Positions 48,959 through 60,000 of a DNA stretch of 64,000 nt are shown one piece after another (within the stretch, counting starts at the first letter, position 1; the number at the start of each line of letters is the position of its first letter). The translations under genes were made by a program, and so were the position numbers. The stretch comes from CAZOWL01 sp964583605 (GTDB lineage: Bacteria; Pseudomonadota; Gammaproteobacteria; Chromatiales; Chromatiaceae). The DNA is taken from NCBI GenBank assembly GCA_964583605.1, contig CAZOWL010000004.1, positions 31,331 through 95,330 of the forward strand. The letters are read 5' to 3'. Below the pieces are notes generated by a model. That model was not told where the DNA came from, did no database searches, and saw only the letters and a program-made list of their open reading frames with translations.

Positions 48959-50590
48959 CTAAAACCCATAACCCAATCGAAAATGCCACCGCTGCTCACC
49001 GGACAGGGTCGCCGATGCATCCCGCAACGGATAGGCCCAATCGAGCTCACCCGTGACACGGTCCCAGGCCGTCAGGCGCACCCCGAGCCCGGTGCCCATC
49101 AGATCGAACGATCGATCCTCGCCGGGCAATGGGTCCTCCACATGCACGTAACCCCGATCGAGAAACGCCAGGAACACCAGTTGCTTCAACGGCTCGCCGA
49201 TCCGCGGCGCCAACGACGGCGAGCGCAGCTCGAGGGTCGCCGCCACGCCGTGGTCCCCGAGCTCCTCGCACTCGACATAGCCGCGCACCGTCTCCACGCC
49301 GCCGACGCAGAACTGCTCGCTGCTGACCAGAGGCCCATCCGCGACCTGCCCCTCCATCCGCGCCACCAGGCTGAGGTCCTTCGGTAGGCGCTGGTCGCGC
49401 TCCAACGAGCCCTTCAGATAGATGAAATTCGGATCCGCCTTGAAGCGCTTGTTCTCGAACTCCTCTTCGCTGTTGATCAGGCCGCGCGGCCCGAGATGCA
49501 CACCAGCGCCGGCACGCGTCGTCCCGCTGTCACCCAGAAAGGTCGCGCGGTACTCCGTAGAGAGCTTGACATACTCGATGGGCGTGACCAGGTCGCCCGC
49601 CCCGTCGAGCCGCACCGTATCCTCGAGGTCCTTGTAGTCCAGACCCAGATTGAGGCTGTGGTACATCCTCTCGCTTCCGGGGAGCGGCATGATGCCGCGC
49701 GCCCCGAGGATGGTGCCCTTGCCGATCACGCCCAGCGTGCCGAGGCTCGCCACATCGCTATCGGACTTCACGCCGTAGAAGACCAAGAGCTTGTCCGAGT
49801 CGGGCAGCGGCGCCACGTACGTACCCGACAACACCTTCACCTCTTCCGTGTCCTCCGGCGAGGTCAGGTAGGACAGCGACAGGCTGTGGTGGCGCTGCCA
49901 GAGGTTGTCGTACCGCAGGGATCCAGACACCCGCGGCTTGGTGGTGTCCTTCGTGTAGCGGTTGGTGAGCTCGATGTCGCCGTGCAGCGGCAGCTCGTCC
50001 TTCACCTTCAGCTCCACCTCCACCGTGCCCGGCTCGCGCCCGGCGCGGAAGATCGGCGTCACCGCGCGGTCGGGTGACGCCTGGCTCACCTTCGCCAGCT
50101 GTTTCTGCACCGTCGGCAGGTGCGGGACCTCGCCCGCCGCGAGCGCCGGCACCTTCTCGCGGATCCGGCCCTGGGAGAAATACTTGTTGCCGGTGATGCG
50201 CAGGCGATCGATCCGGCCCTCGATCACCTCCAAGCGGACCACGCCGTGGCGCACGTCCTGCTCGGGGATGTTGACCAGGACAGTCGCATAGCCGTTCGTG
50301 CGGTACAGCGCCTCGAGCCCGGCCCGCGCCGCCTCGACATCGTCGATCGTCTTCTGCGGCCCGAGGTGGTAGTAGACCGCACGCTCGACGTCGACGGTCT
50401 CGAGCAAGGTGTTGCCCTCGACCTGATACTCCCAGACATCGAAGCGGACCTGGACCGGCTCCCCCTGAGCCGCCGCACTCTCCACATCAGACGCCTCGCC
50501 CACGGTCGCCTCGTCGGCGCCATGCACCGCCCCGAGCCCAGCCGCCAGCATGATGGCGACCAGCAGCACCTGGCCAAGCGAAGTCTTCAT
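48959..50590 (-). CDS. TpsB transporter (FhaC/ShlB family)
   Basis: A 543-residue outer-membrane Omp85-type protein. Signal peptide MKTSLGQVLLVAIMLAAGLG, two POTRA domains (YQVEGNTLLETVDVERAVY and VRLEVIEGRIDRLRITGNKY), then a 16-strand barrel from DIELTNRYTKDTTKPRVSGS to WHFRLGYGF with terminal phenylalanine. The VRGY motif of the lid loop is present (CVGGVETVRGYVECEEL). It secretes the giant TpsA encoded just upstream on the same strand. A 498-base gap with repeats separates the two. Unlike FhaC, no long N-terminal plug helix is obvious. Confidence 0.93.
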   Translation of the reverse strand: MKTSLGQVLLVAIMLAAGLGAVHGADEATVGEASDVESAAAQGEPVQVRFDVWEYQVEGNTLLETVDVERAVYYHLGPQKTIDDVEAARAGLEALYRTNGYATVLVNIPEQDVRHGVVRLEVIEGRIDRLRITGNKYFSQGRIREKVPALAAGEVPHLPTVQKQLAKVSQASPDRAVTPIFRAGREPGTVEVELKVKDELPLHGDIELTNRYTKDTTKPRVSGSLRYDNLWQRHHSLSLSYLTSPEDTEEVKVLSGTYVAPLPDSDKLLVFYGVKSDSDVASLGTLGVIGKGTILGARGIMPLPGSERMYHSLNLGLDYKDLEDTVRLDGAGDLVTPIEYVKLSTEYRATFLGDSGTTRAGAGVHLGPRGLINSEEEFENKRFKADPNFIYLKGSLERDQRLPKDLSLVARMEGQVADGPLVSSEQFCVGGVETVRGYVECEELGDHGVAATLELRSPSLAPRIGEPLKQLVFLAFLDRGYVHVEDPLPGEDRSFDLMGTGLGVRLTAWDRVTGELDWAYPLRDASATLSGEQRWHFRLGYGF

Positions 50591-50778
50591 CCCCGGAGAA
50601 TCGGTCGCGGAATGGAGCAGCCGGCGACAAGATCCGCCGCACCGCTGTCAAAGCCGCGCATGTTAAACGACGGAGGTTTCCGTCTAGTTACGGTGCGGCG
50701 GATCGGTCGTTGCCGCCTACCGGAGGCCCGGAGGAGAACGGCGAGTCACTCGCCGCCCTGACCAAAGGAAGGCTTCGG

Positions 50779-50852
50779 AAACAACTGAAACACGCAGCCA
50801 AGAGCCCCTCGCCCCAGCGGGGAGAGGGGTTGGGGTGAGGGGAGAAAGCCGC
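50779..50852 (+). repeat. GC-rich repeat, long form, copy H5
   Basis: AAACAACTGAAACACGCAGCC, AAGAGCCCCTCGCCCCAGCG (in parts), core GGGGAGAGGGGTTGGGGTGA, then GGGGAGAAAGCCG. Same orientation as H4. Confidence 0.78.
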
Positions 50853-50974
50853 GCTAATCTAATGAGGTTGCCCTTGCACCGCCCCAAAGCCAGTAAGCCA
50901 GTCGGCGCCGATTACGGCCCGCGCAACGGCGCGGAACTGCGGGAGCCCCCGCAAGGCTGTCCGCGGCGCCGATT

Positions 50975-51037
50975 TGTGTCGCCCTCGAAGGCGACACATG
51001 ACGGGCTGGCCGGAGTGTCGCCCTCCAGGGCGACACG
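50975..51037. repeat. Two successive small palindromes
   Basis: GTGTCGCCCTCGAAGGCGAC and GTGTCGCCCTCCAGGGCGAC are near-identical hairpins, each about 22 bases, of REP type. They follow the tpsA stop by about 50 bases and may end or protect its very long message. Confidence 0.7.
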
Positions 51038-51088
51038 GCTAGGCACTCGCTCAGGTACAACCTCGGAATCTCTACATTGCCCGCCGCA

Positions 51089-54000
51089 CTAGTCCCCGAA
51101 CCCAATGACCTCGACGTCGAGCAGGGCCAGGCTCTGGCCGGCCAGCGCACTGCTCTCATCGGCCTCGCCGGCCACCTGGCTCGCGGTGGCCTCCTCGGCG
51201 ACCTTGCTGGTGCTCGCCGACACGCCGGTCACACCCGTAAAACCAATTGCAATACTAGGCGGTGGCCCCAAGGAGAAGCCGAGGGCTGCGCCACCGATGT
51301 CGATATTGTCGGCGCCAATAATCTCGGTCGCCCCGATGGTGAGGTCGCCGATGGTGCGTATCCCCGCATCGCCTGCATTAACAACCCCGCGCGGCGCGAA
51401 CAGGAAGGCATTCACACCTTGAAGCCCGCTCCCCTCCACGGCCGGCGGGAACTCGATGATGGTCTCGCCCGCGGGTCCGATCCGCGCAATCGGATCAGGG
51501 ATCGAAGATACCGTTTTAGCTCCTTTGCCTGCATCAATGCTGCCGTTCGACGACCAGACCAGTAGGTCGCCCTGCAGAGCGAAGGCTCGCGTGGAGTTGA
51601 CTAGAAAATCGCCGTCGACGAAGACGCCGATGTCACCGTCGAGGGCGGTCACGATGCCCAGATCCTTCGCTCCTTTGTCGATGATATCCGAATCGGCGGC
51701 GCCGGCATTGATGTCGCCGCCTGGCACTAGCATCTCGATGTCGCCGCCATCCAGGGTCTGTACCTGACTCAATAGGAGGCTGATGCCACCGTCAGGATTA
51801 GATGTCGGGAACAGCGTCTCGATCGCGGCGAATCCTCGGGAGTAATCCTGCGACCCCTGGTCGGTCGCATGATTTCCCGACTCCTTAAGCTCATTGAGTA
51901 AGATGTCAGCAATGAAGAGTCGCTGCTGGAGCGCGTCCAAAGACAGAAAAGTCGCCAGCGGATCGTTATCCAGTACCGGTACTCTTAGTTGCGAAAGAAA
52001 CACCTCCAGCTCTGACCGGCAGGAGTCTCCGCACGAACCGGTCGAGGCGGTATAGATATCCTGATCGAACAGATACGCCCGAACGAATTCATCGTGGGCT
52101 GGCTCCTCACCGACGCCCGCAATCAGCAATAGGTCCGCGCCCTCATCATCCAAGAAAATATTCTTAGCATCGCCAATCGATTCGATGCCCTCGCTGGTGC
52201 CGAGCGAAATTGATCGGCCCGCAACGAAGAGAGCCGCTCCGGGGCCGGCGATCTCATACTTGGTTATCGAGTCAGGATTGCTGTTCTCCGCAGGGACGCT
52301 GAACTCGCTCGAGACATCACGCAGAGTCCTCTGGACGATATCCCGTCCGGCGATAAAGGCCGTGACATCTTCAGACTTCACATTCTGGACGGCTACGCTC
52401 AGGTCCCTAAGGTCCTCACCGGCTTGAAAGATTGACGCCTTGGCCAGATCGAGCCTCCAGCGTAGGCTATCCTGCGCCATTACGGATCCATCCCGGGCGA
52501 CTATCAGATTGGGGCGGTCATCGCCAAGATGGATCGGAACCTCGGCATGCTTGGAGAGGAAATCTCTTGTATCCGGCGCGTCAATGCTGGGAAGCAGTGA
52601 AGGATCCTGATCGGACTGGCGGAGGACCGGAGACAATCCGACAACCGAGCTCGCCCCGACGATGTCCCCTGCTGCAAGCAGCTCGAGCTGACCCACTGAT
52701 GAGGGGTACTGGTCAATATCGTCGACAATCGAGATGTCGCCGCTGTGACTCACCGCTCGCAATATCGGTGGGATCGCCGTAGCGAAGCCCGGACCGGAGA
52801 AATCCAGATGGCCAGCGAGCGACTGAACCTCCACCCCCGCGCTCTCTTCGAAGGTGAAGAAGCGGTTGTCGTAGTACCCGGTCGGATCAGCCTGGACAGA
52901 CCGGTTGGGTGACGACTTCTTCAGCTCGAAGTCCGCCTGCCTCTCGCTCAGAGCGACAACCGTCGCGTCGCTGATCCCGGAAATGCTCAATCCGTCCCGC
53001 GAGACAAGCTCGATCTGCGCGGAGAACCCGCTGTAGATCGATAAGCCGGCGTTCGACCCGGGAACGGCCGCCCCGCCGAGCGACACGAGCGCGTGCCCCT
53101 CACCCAGGTGCAGGCTACCGCCGACGAGATCCCCGCCGACATCGACTCGGAGCAGGCCGCCGCCGGCGACCTCGGTCGTCTCCAAGGCGACCCCGAACCG
53201 CCCTGCCGTGCTACCGGGTACAGCGCCGGCGATTGCGCGACCCGTGGTTGGGACGGCGAGCGATAGATTCGAGAGGTCGCCGTCAGTCTCGATCTCTAGG
53301 GTGCCGCCGCCCAGCACGCCGATGCCGTCGGCGAAGCGATGAAAGGCGATTCCCCAATGACTCGGCACGGCCCCGGCATCCCTGGCCAGGCCAGCGGCAC
53401 CGGGCGAGGCCTCGCCGATCCGCGGCTGCCAGACCGTCGGTGCGGCCTGCTCACCGGAGCCGAGGATATCGCCGCAGGCGAACACCCGCACATCACCGCC
53501 ACCGGTCGGGAACTGTGCGCCTCCCCCCATCCAGCTATTGAACGACAAACCAGCGTCAAAGGCGCCGAAGGCGGGGATGACCGTTTCCACGTTCTCCGAC
53601 AGGCCCAAATTGAAGCCGCCAGTGTAGATGGCTGCACCCGGCTCTAGGATCAGGCTCCCGCCGGTCGCGACCGCGATATCCGCGGTCCCGGTGCGCACCA
53701 CTTCATGCACCTCGAGATCCCCCGCACCGAGGACGACGGCAGAGACATCCGCGCTCGCCACATCGGCGCCGGCGACGAGCCGATATCCCCAAGAGGCCGG
53801 CGGCAAGGGCCTGCCGTCAGCATCGAGCGGTCCAGCAGTGCTGAGCCGATCGAGATAATCGGGTGCCAGGACGAAGGAACCGAAGCCCAAGCCCGGCGCA
53901 TCGAAAAAGGCGTCCGTCAACGCTTCGCCGAGGATCAGATTGCCTGCCGATCGCAGTGTCAATGCGCCGGCCGGACCGGACCCATTGCCGGACGCCCCAA

Positions 54001-57000
54001 AGCGCCAACCGTCGTAGAAATCCCAAGTGTCCTCGAGGACCAGATCGCCTGGGGCGATCAACTCGATGCCGGGCACGACGGTGAAGTCCCCGATGGTCGC
54101 GTCGACCGTGTCGAAGAAGGCACCGATCTCGTCCTGGATGGCATCCGTACTCGCGCTGGTGAGACTCGCGCCATCGAAGGTCGTCGCGCCGACCCGGTCT
54201 CCAGGCCGAATGACTTGGGTTGCCACCAAGGTGACCGACGAGGCACCCCGGATCCTCGCCCCGGTTTCACCGAGCACCAGGGTCTCGGTCTGATGGTCGC
54301 CATCGAGGTCGAGTCGCCGCGTATGGAGTAGGACCTTGCCCCCCGTCTGCTCTGGGGCACGCACCACCCGCTCCCCTTCCGGCGGCACCAAGACCTCACC
54401 GCCCGAGACATCGATCAGCGACCCGGATACCAGGTCGACCCAGTCGACATCACCCGGGCTGTCCGAGCCGTCACTGTCCAGTGCAATCAGCTCGACCGTC
54501 CCGCCCTCGGTGCCGGGCGCCGGATTGCCATCCGCGCCCAACGCACCGGTCGCGCGCAAGACCGCGGTCGATTCGATCACTACCGAGTCACCCGCCGCAA
54601 GGACGATCGTGCCACCGTTCTCGGTCACCGACCCCAGCTCGAGACCTGAGGCATCGATGACGCCGTGGACGCGCACATCGCCGCGATCCGAAACGATACG
54701 GACCTCGTGCGCCCGGATCTGGTCCAGCTCGCGCAACGTCATGGACTGGTCGCGAAGTCGTGCCTTGCGGCTGGAAGAAAACCCGGTCCCCAGCAGTGCC
54801 TGCAGGTCGCTGAAGGCCTCTGGAGCAAGACTGCCGGCGGCAACCGGCAGGACCAGGCCGCCTGCATCGAGAGTTGGGGCGGTAGCGGTCACCATCAGAT
54901 ACTCCGCATAGACCGAGAAGTTACCACCGTCCGGACCCGATTGGAACCGCGTACCCGGATCGATCCACAAGCCGCCCTCGGGCGCAGTGATCGCGACCGT
55001 CCCGGCCGCACCTTCAGCCGGCGAGGGGGACACGTCGAGTATCGTCTCGGACGCGATCAGAATGGACCCGGCCGTCGCAGACAGCTCGATCGTACCGCCC
55101 GGTGTGGCGACCGTCGTCGGCCCGAAGGCGGCGCTCAACCCCGCAAGATCCAGCACGGCGCCAGATGCGATCGCCAGTTGCTCTTCGGCCTGTATCGCCA
55201 ACCGCCCTGAAGGCAGCAGGACATGCCCACCAAAGTCGACCTGATCACCCTGGAACAGGAACGAGGCACCCAGGCCCCCCGCTGCCAGGGGATCGGCCGG
55301 CAGGGTCGTGGACCGACCGACGGCGAGGCCCGCCCCACGGACCTCGACGGCGGCATCGACGCCCGTCTCTGCAGTGATCACAGGCGCGTTGAGTGCTAAT
55401 TCGGCCTCGGCCAGCAGCTGGGCGTCGCCCGTCGCGCGAACCTCGACCTCCGCCTGCGCGTCGATCGACCCAAAGCCCTGGATCGTGAACAGCCCTCGGC
55501 CCAGGAGGAGTCGGTCCGTCGCCAATTCCAGTGTCCCGGCCGCCGGCTGAGGCCCAATGGGCCCGAGAGTGGATTCGGAGTTATTGGAGAGACTGATCGC
55601 GTCCGCCGCCAGTCGGACCGACTTGCCGTCGTTGTCCAGGCCGACGATGCCCTGGGCATCGAAGGCCAGGCTAGCGAAGCGAAGACCGTCCATGCTCGCC
55701 GATCCAGGAAGCGCTCCGTAGATCGAGATCTCGGACCCGCTGCGCAGGCGCAAGTCGCTGCCTGCGAGACGCATGAGCGCCTCATTCGAAAGGACCATGC
55801 CCTCCGTGAGGCCTAAGACATCGGTCTCGCCCAGACCGATGTGCGATGCACCCAGGCTGATCAATGCCCCAGGGGCATCGATCAAGGCGGAGAAATCGGC
55901 ATCTCCGGCGACATCCGCCACCACCGCCCCGCTGGCGCGCAGGATGGTGTCCGAACTCACAGCTAGACTACCCCCAGCGACCCCTGAGCTGCCCGGCCGC
56001 TCTATTGTCAGGGCACGGTTCGAGACCGCCACCACCGCCGCATCACTGGGTCCGTCGCCGTCTTCGATGCGCAGCTGCGCCATATCACCGCTCGCCGGGC
56101 CGGGCGACTCAAGAAGGGTGCTGCCTGACGATATGGCTGTGGATCCCACTGAGACACGGTCGGCGACTAGGATCAGCTCGGGGACCGAGAGTGAGACCCC
56201 ATCGGCGACGACGATCTCCTCCGACTCGGGGTCGATCAGGGTTCCATCGGCCACCTGGGAACGCCGTCCTCCGATCAGCAGGCTGTCAGCCCCCAGGCCC
56301 TCGATCTGGGCGACATCCAGGACAATCCCGCTGCCAGAGCCGATCGATAAGACCTGATCCGCCAGGATATCGACCTGGGCCCCTCGAGCGCCCGATACAC
56401 CACCTGGCACGATGCGGCCGCCGAGGCTCAGTGAGGTCCCCGCGTCGACCACCAGGGTCCCAGCATCGTCGGGATGGCGCAGGGTGCTCGCCTCAGCATA
56501 GAGATCGCCAAGCGGCGTCTCGAGATATTCGGCCCGTGTCCGAACCCGGCTGCCGTCCTCAACCGCGAATCCCTGGAATCGGCTCCCCGCCGTGTCGCTG
56601 CCCGCCACACCGTAGCGACCGGCGAGTATCGGCGCGCCGTCGGCGCGGCTCAGCTCGGCACCGGCGGCGATATCCAGCGTGCCGGCCGCCGGCGTGATCA
56701 GGTAGCCGCCGAAGAGGGCGTAGCGCGGCGGCAGGATCGCGTACTCCCCGGCAGGCAGGCCGGACATGCCTTCCTCGAGGATCAGGGTGTCACCAATGCG
56801 CAGGTCCTGGGACACCTCCGAGGCCGGCGTCTCCAGCGGGTCGTAGGGCGCGAACTGCCCGAGGCCCGGGACGATCGCGAAGGACGGGTTGGCCTCCACG
56901 CCGGCGCCGAAATCCAGGGCGGCCAGCAGGATGTCCCTTGACCCGCCCGGGCCTGGCACGAACTCCGTCGCATGCGCCTCGAGGCCGCCACGCAGATCGA

Positions 57001-60000
57001 ACTCGGCCCCATCCCGAATCGCGATATCGGGGGCCACCAGGTTCAACGACTGCTCGGGCAAGACGCGTTCGAATGCCGGTGACTCGACCTCGTCGACAAA
57101 GACAATATTCAGCTCGGCAGAATCGCTGCGCGGCACCATCAGATCGCCACCGGGCTGCGTTCGAAAAAACGGCGCCGAGACCCCGTTGGCCGAGGTCGAG
57201 GTCAGACTGCCGGCGCCGAGCTCCAGGGTCGAGCCGGCGATCAAGTCCAACCGCCCCAGCGGCGCGAAGACGCTCCCGGCTTGGCGGATGTGATCCGCAT
57301 GGACCTGCAGCACCCCTCCCAACGACAGTGGGGCGTCCCCGTCCCCGCGCCCATCGATCGAAACGGTTGCACCCGTGCCAACGGCACTTAGCTCGAACTC
57401 CGTCAAGGTCGTCGGATAGACGCGCGAGGCCTCGATGGTAAGATCGCCGGCGGTCCGGAACAGGCCGTCATAGACCTCCCGGCCGGCCGTTCGGACGCCA
57501 CGCAGACGAAGGTCCTCGCTCGCTTGGATCTGCACGCCCGGCCCGGTGCCACCGGGACTGCCGAAGCCCTGGGTGACGAGCTCACCAACGAGCTCGACCA
57601 GCTCACCCGTGACGCGCAGCTGCCCTTCGCCCGGCTGCGGCTCGAGAACCAGTTGTTGATCGGGGTTATCCTGGGCAAGGCCATCGTCGCCGATGATCAC
57701 ATCCGGAACGCTGCCGTCGAGCCTTACCCGCGTATCGGCCGAGCCCATGGCGACATGCGCGGCCTCGAGCACGACCTCGTTTTGCCCGGCCGTACGCAGC
57801 ACCGCGGCGTCGAGCTCCAGGCTGCGTTCCAGCGCCAAAGTCAGGTCCTCCGGAAACTCGATGACCGAGATAGACTCGAGCGTATCGGGCACCGCCACGA
57901 CATCCTCGCCTGTACCCTCTTCGATCCCGCGCGGTCGTTGCCCACTCCCGTCGGCGGAGCCACGCACGGACACGCGTAGCGAATCGAATCCGCCCGGCGC
58001 GATCTGATCCACCGGAACGAAGGCGGTGTTCTGCAGGGCCGCATCGATCGACCCGTCAGGACCAGGCAGCCAGCCGTCGAAGCCACCCATGACGGCCACG
58101 CCTGGACCAAGGTCGAACACCGGGCTGTACGGCGCCTGCGGGGTTCGGCCGCGGCTATCTGGACTCAGCGTGACGCTGAGACGCCCGCCCTCCTCGTCGA
58201 GCACCGCCTGCCCCAAGAGCCGGCCGGCATAGGCCAGGGCCTCGGAGGCCGAGAGGGTAATCTCGCCGGCCCGGCCGCCGACCCAGCTGAGCGGCTCGAT
58301 CGAGCCCCTACCCGTATTGAGCTGCGCGGCAGTGCCGTCGACGCCGATCAAGGCCCCGGCCTCACCGATCAATGCGCCCTGTTTCGCATACACCTCGATC
58401 CGCCCGGCGTCCAGCACCTCGCCGATGCGCTCGCCGAATAGACTGATCGGGCTGATGCGTACGGCACCCGGGGCCAACAATCGGGCATTTGGCCCCAGCC
58501 AGACCTTGCGCGCGGCCGCGAAGGTCCCTCGAACACCGTCCTGTCCGATGCTGATATCGCCCGCGGCCGCCTGGATGGTGCCGTCGACGAAAACGCTCGC
58601 CACCGACTCGAGGGCGACACTGGCGCCGGCATCGGCAAGGATCGATGCGCCCGAGCCGAGATTCAGGGCCCCAATCTTGCTCGAATTGAGCATCAGGTCG
58701 ACGGGAAGGCGGTCGTAGTCGGCGAGTCGGACCAGCTCGGAGAACCCCTCTAGCGAGTCGGCGCTCGGCGCCGTCGCCAACGCCGGGCCGAGGACCTGGT
58801 TTGCCGCGTCGAGCCGGATCTCGTTGCCCGGAAGAATGCCAAGGCCGGCGCGGTCCGCGCTGAGCGCGAAGGATTGAAAGCCGCCTTTGCGGAAGGTGCT
58901 CGCATCGACGACCAACAGGTTGCGGGAGATCCCTCGGCCGATCGCCAACGAGACATCCCATGCCGCAAGCTGCGCCTCGGAGAGGCCTTGAGCATCACTC
59001 CAGAGATCAAGCCCCGGCCAAAGCCCATCCTCGGAGCCGAGCCGCTGTGCCTCCCATTCGGCAAGCAGATCCGAATCGACGTTCAGGAACTGCCGTTGGC
59101 CGTTGAGCTCGAGCTCGCTATCGGAGGACAAACCGATCGAGCCGACGAGGATCTCGTCAGCCGCAATCCCCAGGTGCCCGCCCCGCTCGATGCCGAAGCC
59201 CCGCAATTCGCCCGCGACCGTCAGCCGTGAGGGTTGGCCGTCGGTGAGGGCGCCGCTGCGCAGGCGGATCTCGCCGGCCGATCCCCCCATCAGGTCGCCG
59301 CTCGCCGCAAGCTGGGCGCCGCCGCTGACGTCGAGCGTCGCGGCCGAGCCCAGGGCGATCTCGGTCCAGGCCCGCGCTGCGCCCTGGTCATCCAAGGCCG
59401 CACCGATCAGTATCCGCCCCCCTTGAAGAACAACCGGGCCGGTCGGGGTATCAGGATTCACCAGCTGGCCATCGTTGGTCCAGGTGCCACTGGTATCGAT
59501 GTCGGCATTGATGGCGGCCAGCGCCGCCTGGTCCAACAGCGGCGCCGGGAAAGCCGGGGAGCCCTCAAAGGCCGTTTGCCGGGCAATGGCCACGGTGCCC
59601 CCTGGGGCCCGGATCGGGTCATTCACCACGACCTGTGTGCCGGTCAGCTCCAGCTCACCGGACGCCGGCAGCGCAATCGGCGCATTGATCAAGACGCGCC
59701 CGCTCGCGGTCAGGCTCACCCGGGAGAGACCGCTAGCGGGGATCAGATCGGCCGGCAAGACCAGGGGCTCGCCCGTCGAGATCGGGTGCCCGTTAGCGGC
59801 GGGCGCGTCGCTCGCCTCGCCGACGAAGAGGTCTGGGAACCGGCCATCGAGCAGGTTGAGCTCCAGGCGCCCGCCGAGCGGCACCTGATCGAAGCGTCGG
59901 GCAAAGGCCTGCACGTCTTCGTCCAATGACGGCGCAAGGCGCTGCAGGGGACCGAGGGTGGCAGCCGCCAGCAGCTCGCCGCCAAAGGCGATCTCCGGGG

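Larger units (their letters stand above)
50591..51088. other. Intergenic region between tpsA and tpsB with repeats
   Basis: No gene is supported. It contains repeat copy H5 (50779-50852) and two hairpins 16 bases apart, TGTGTCGCCCTCGAAGGCGA and GTGTCGCCCTCCAGGGCGAC (about 50975-50998 and 51016-51037). Confidence 0.5.
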
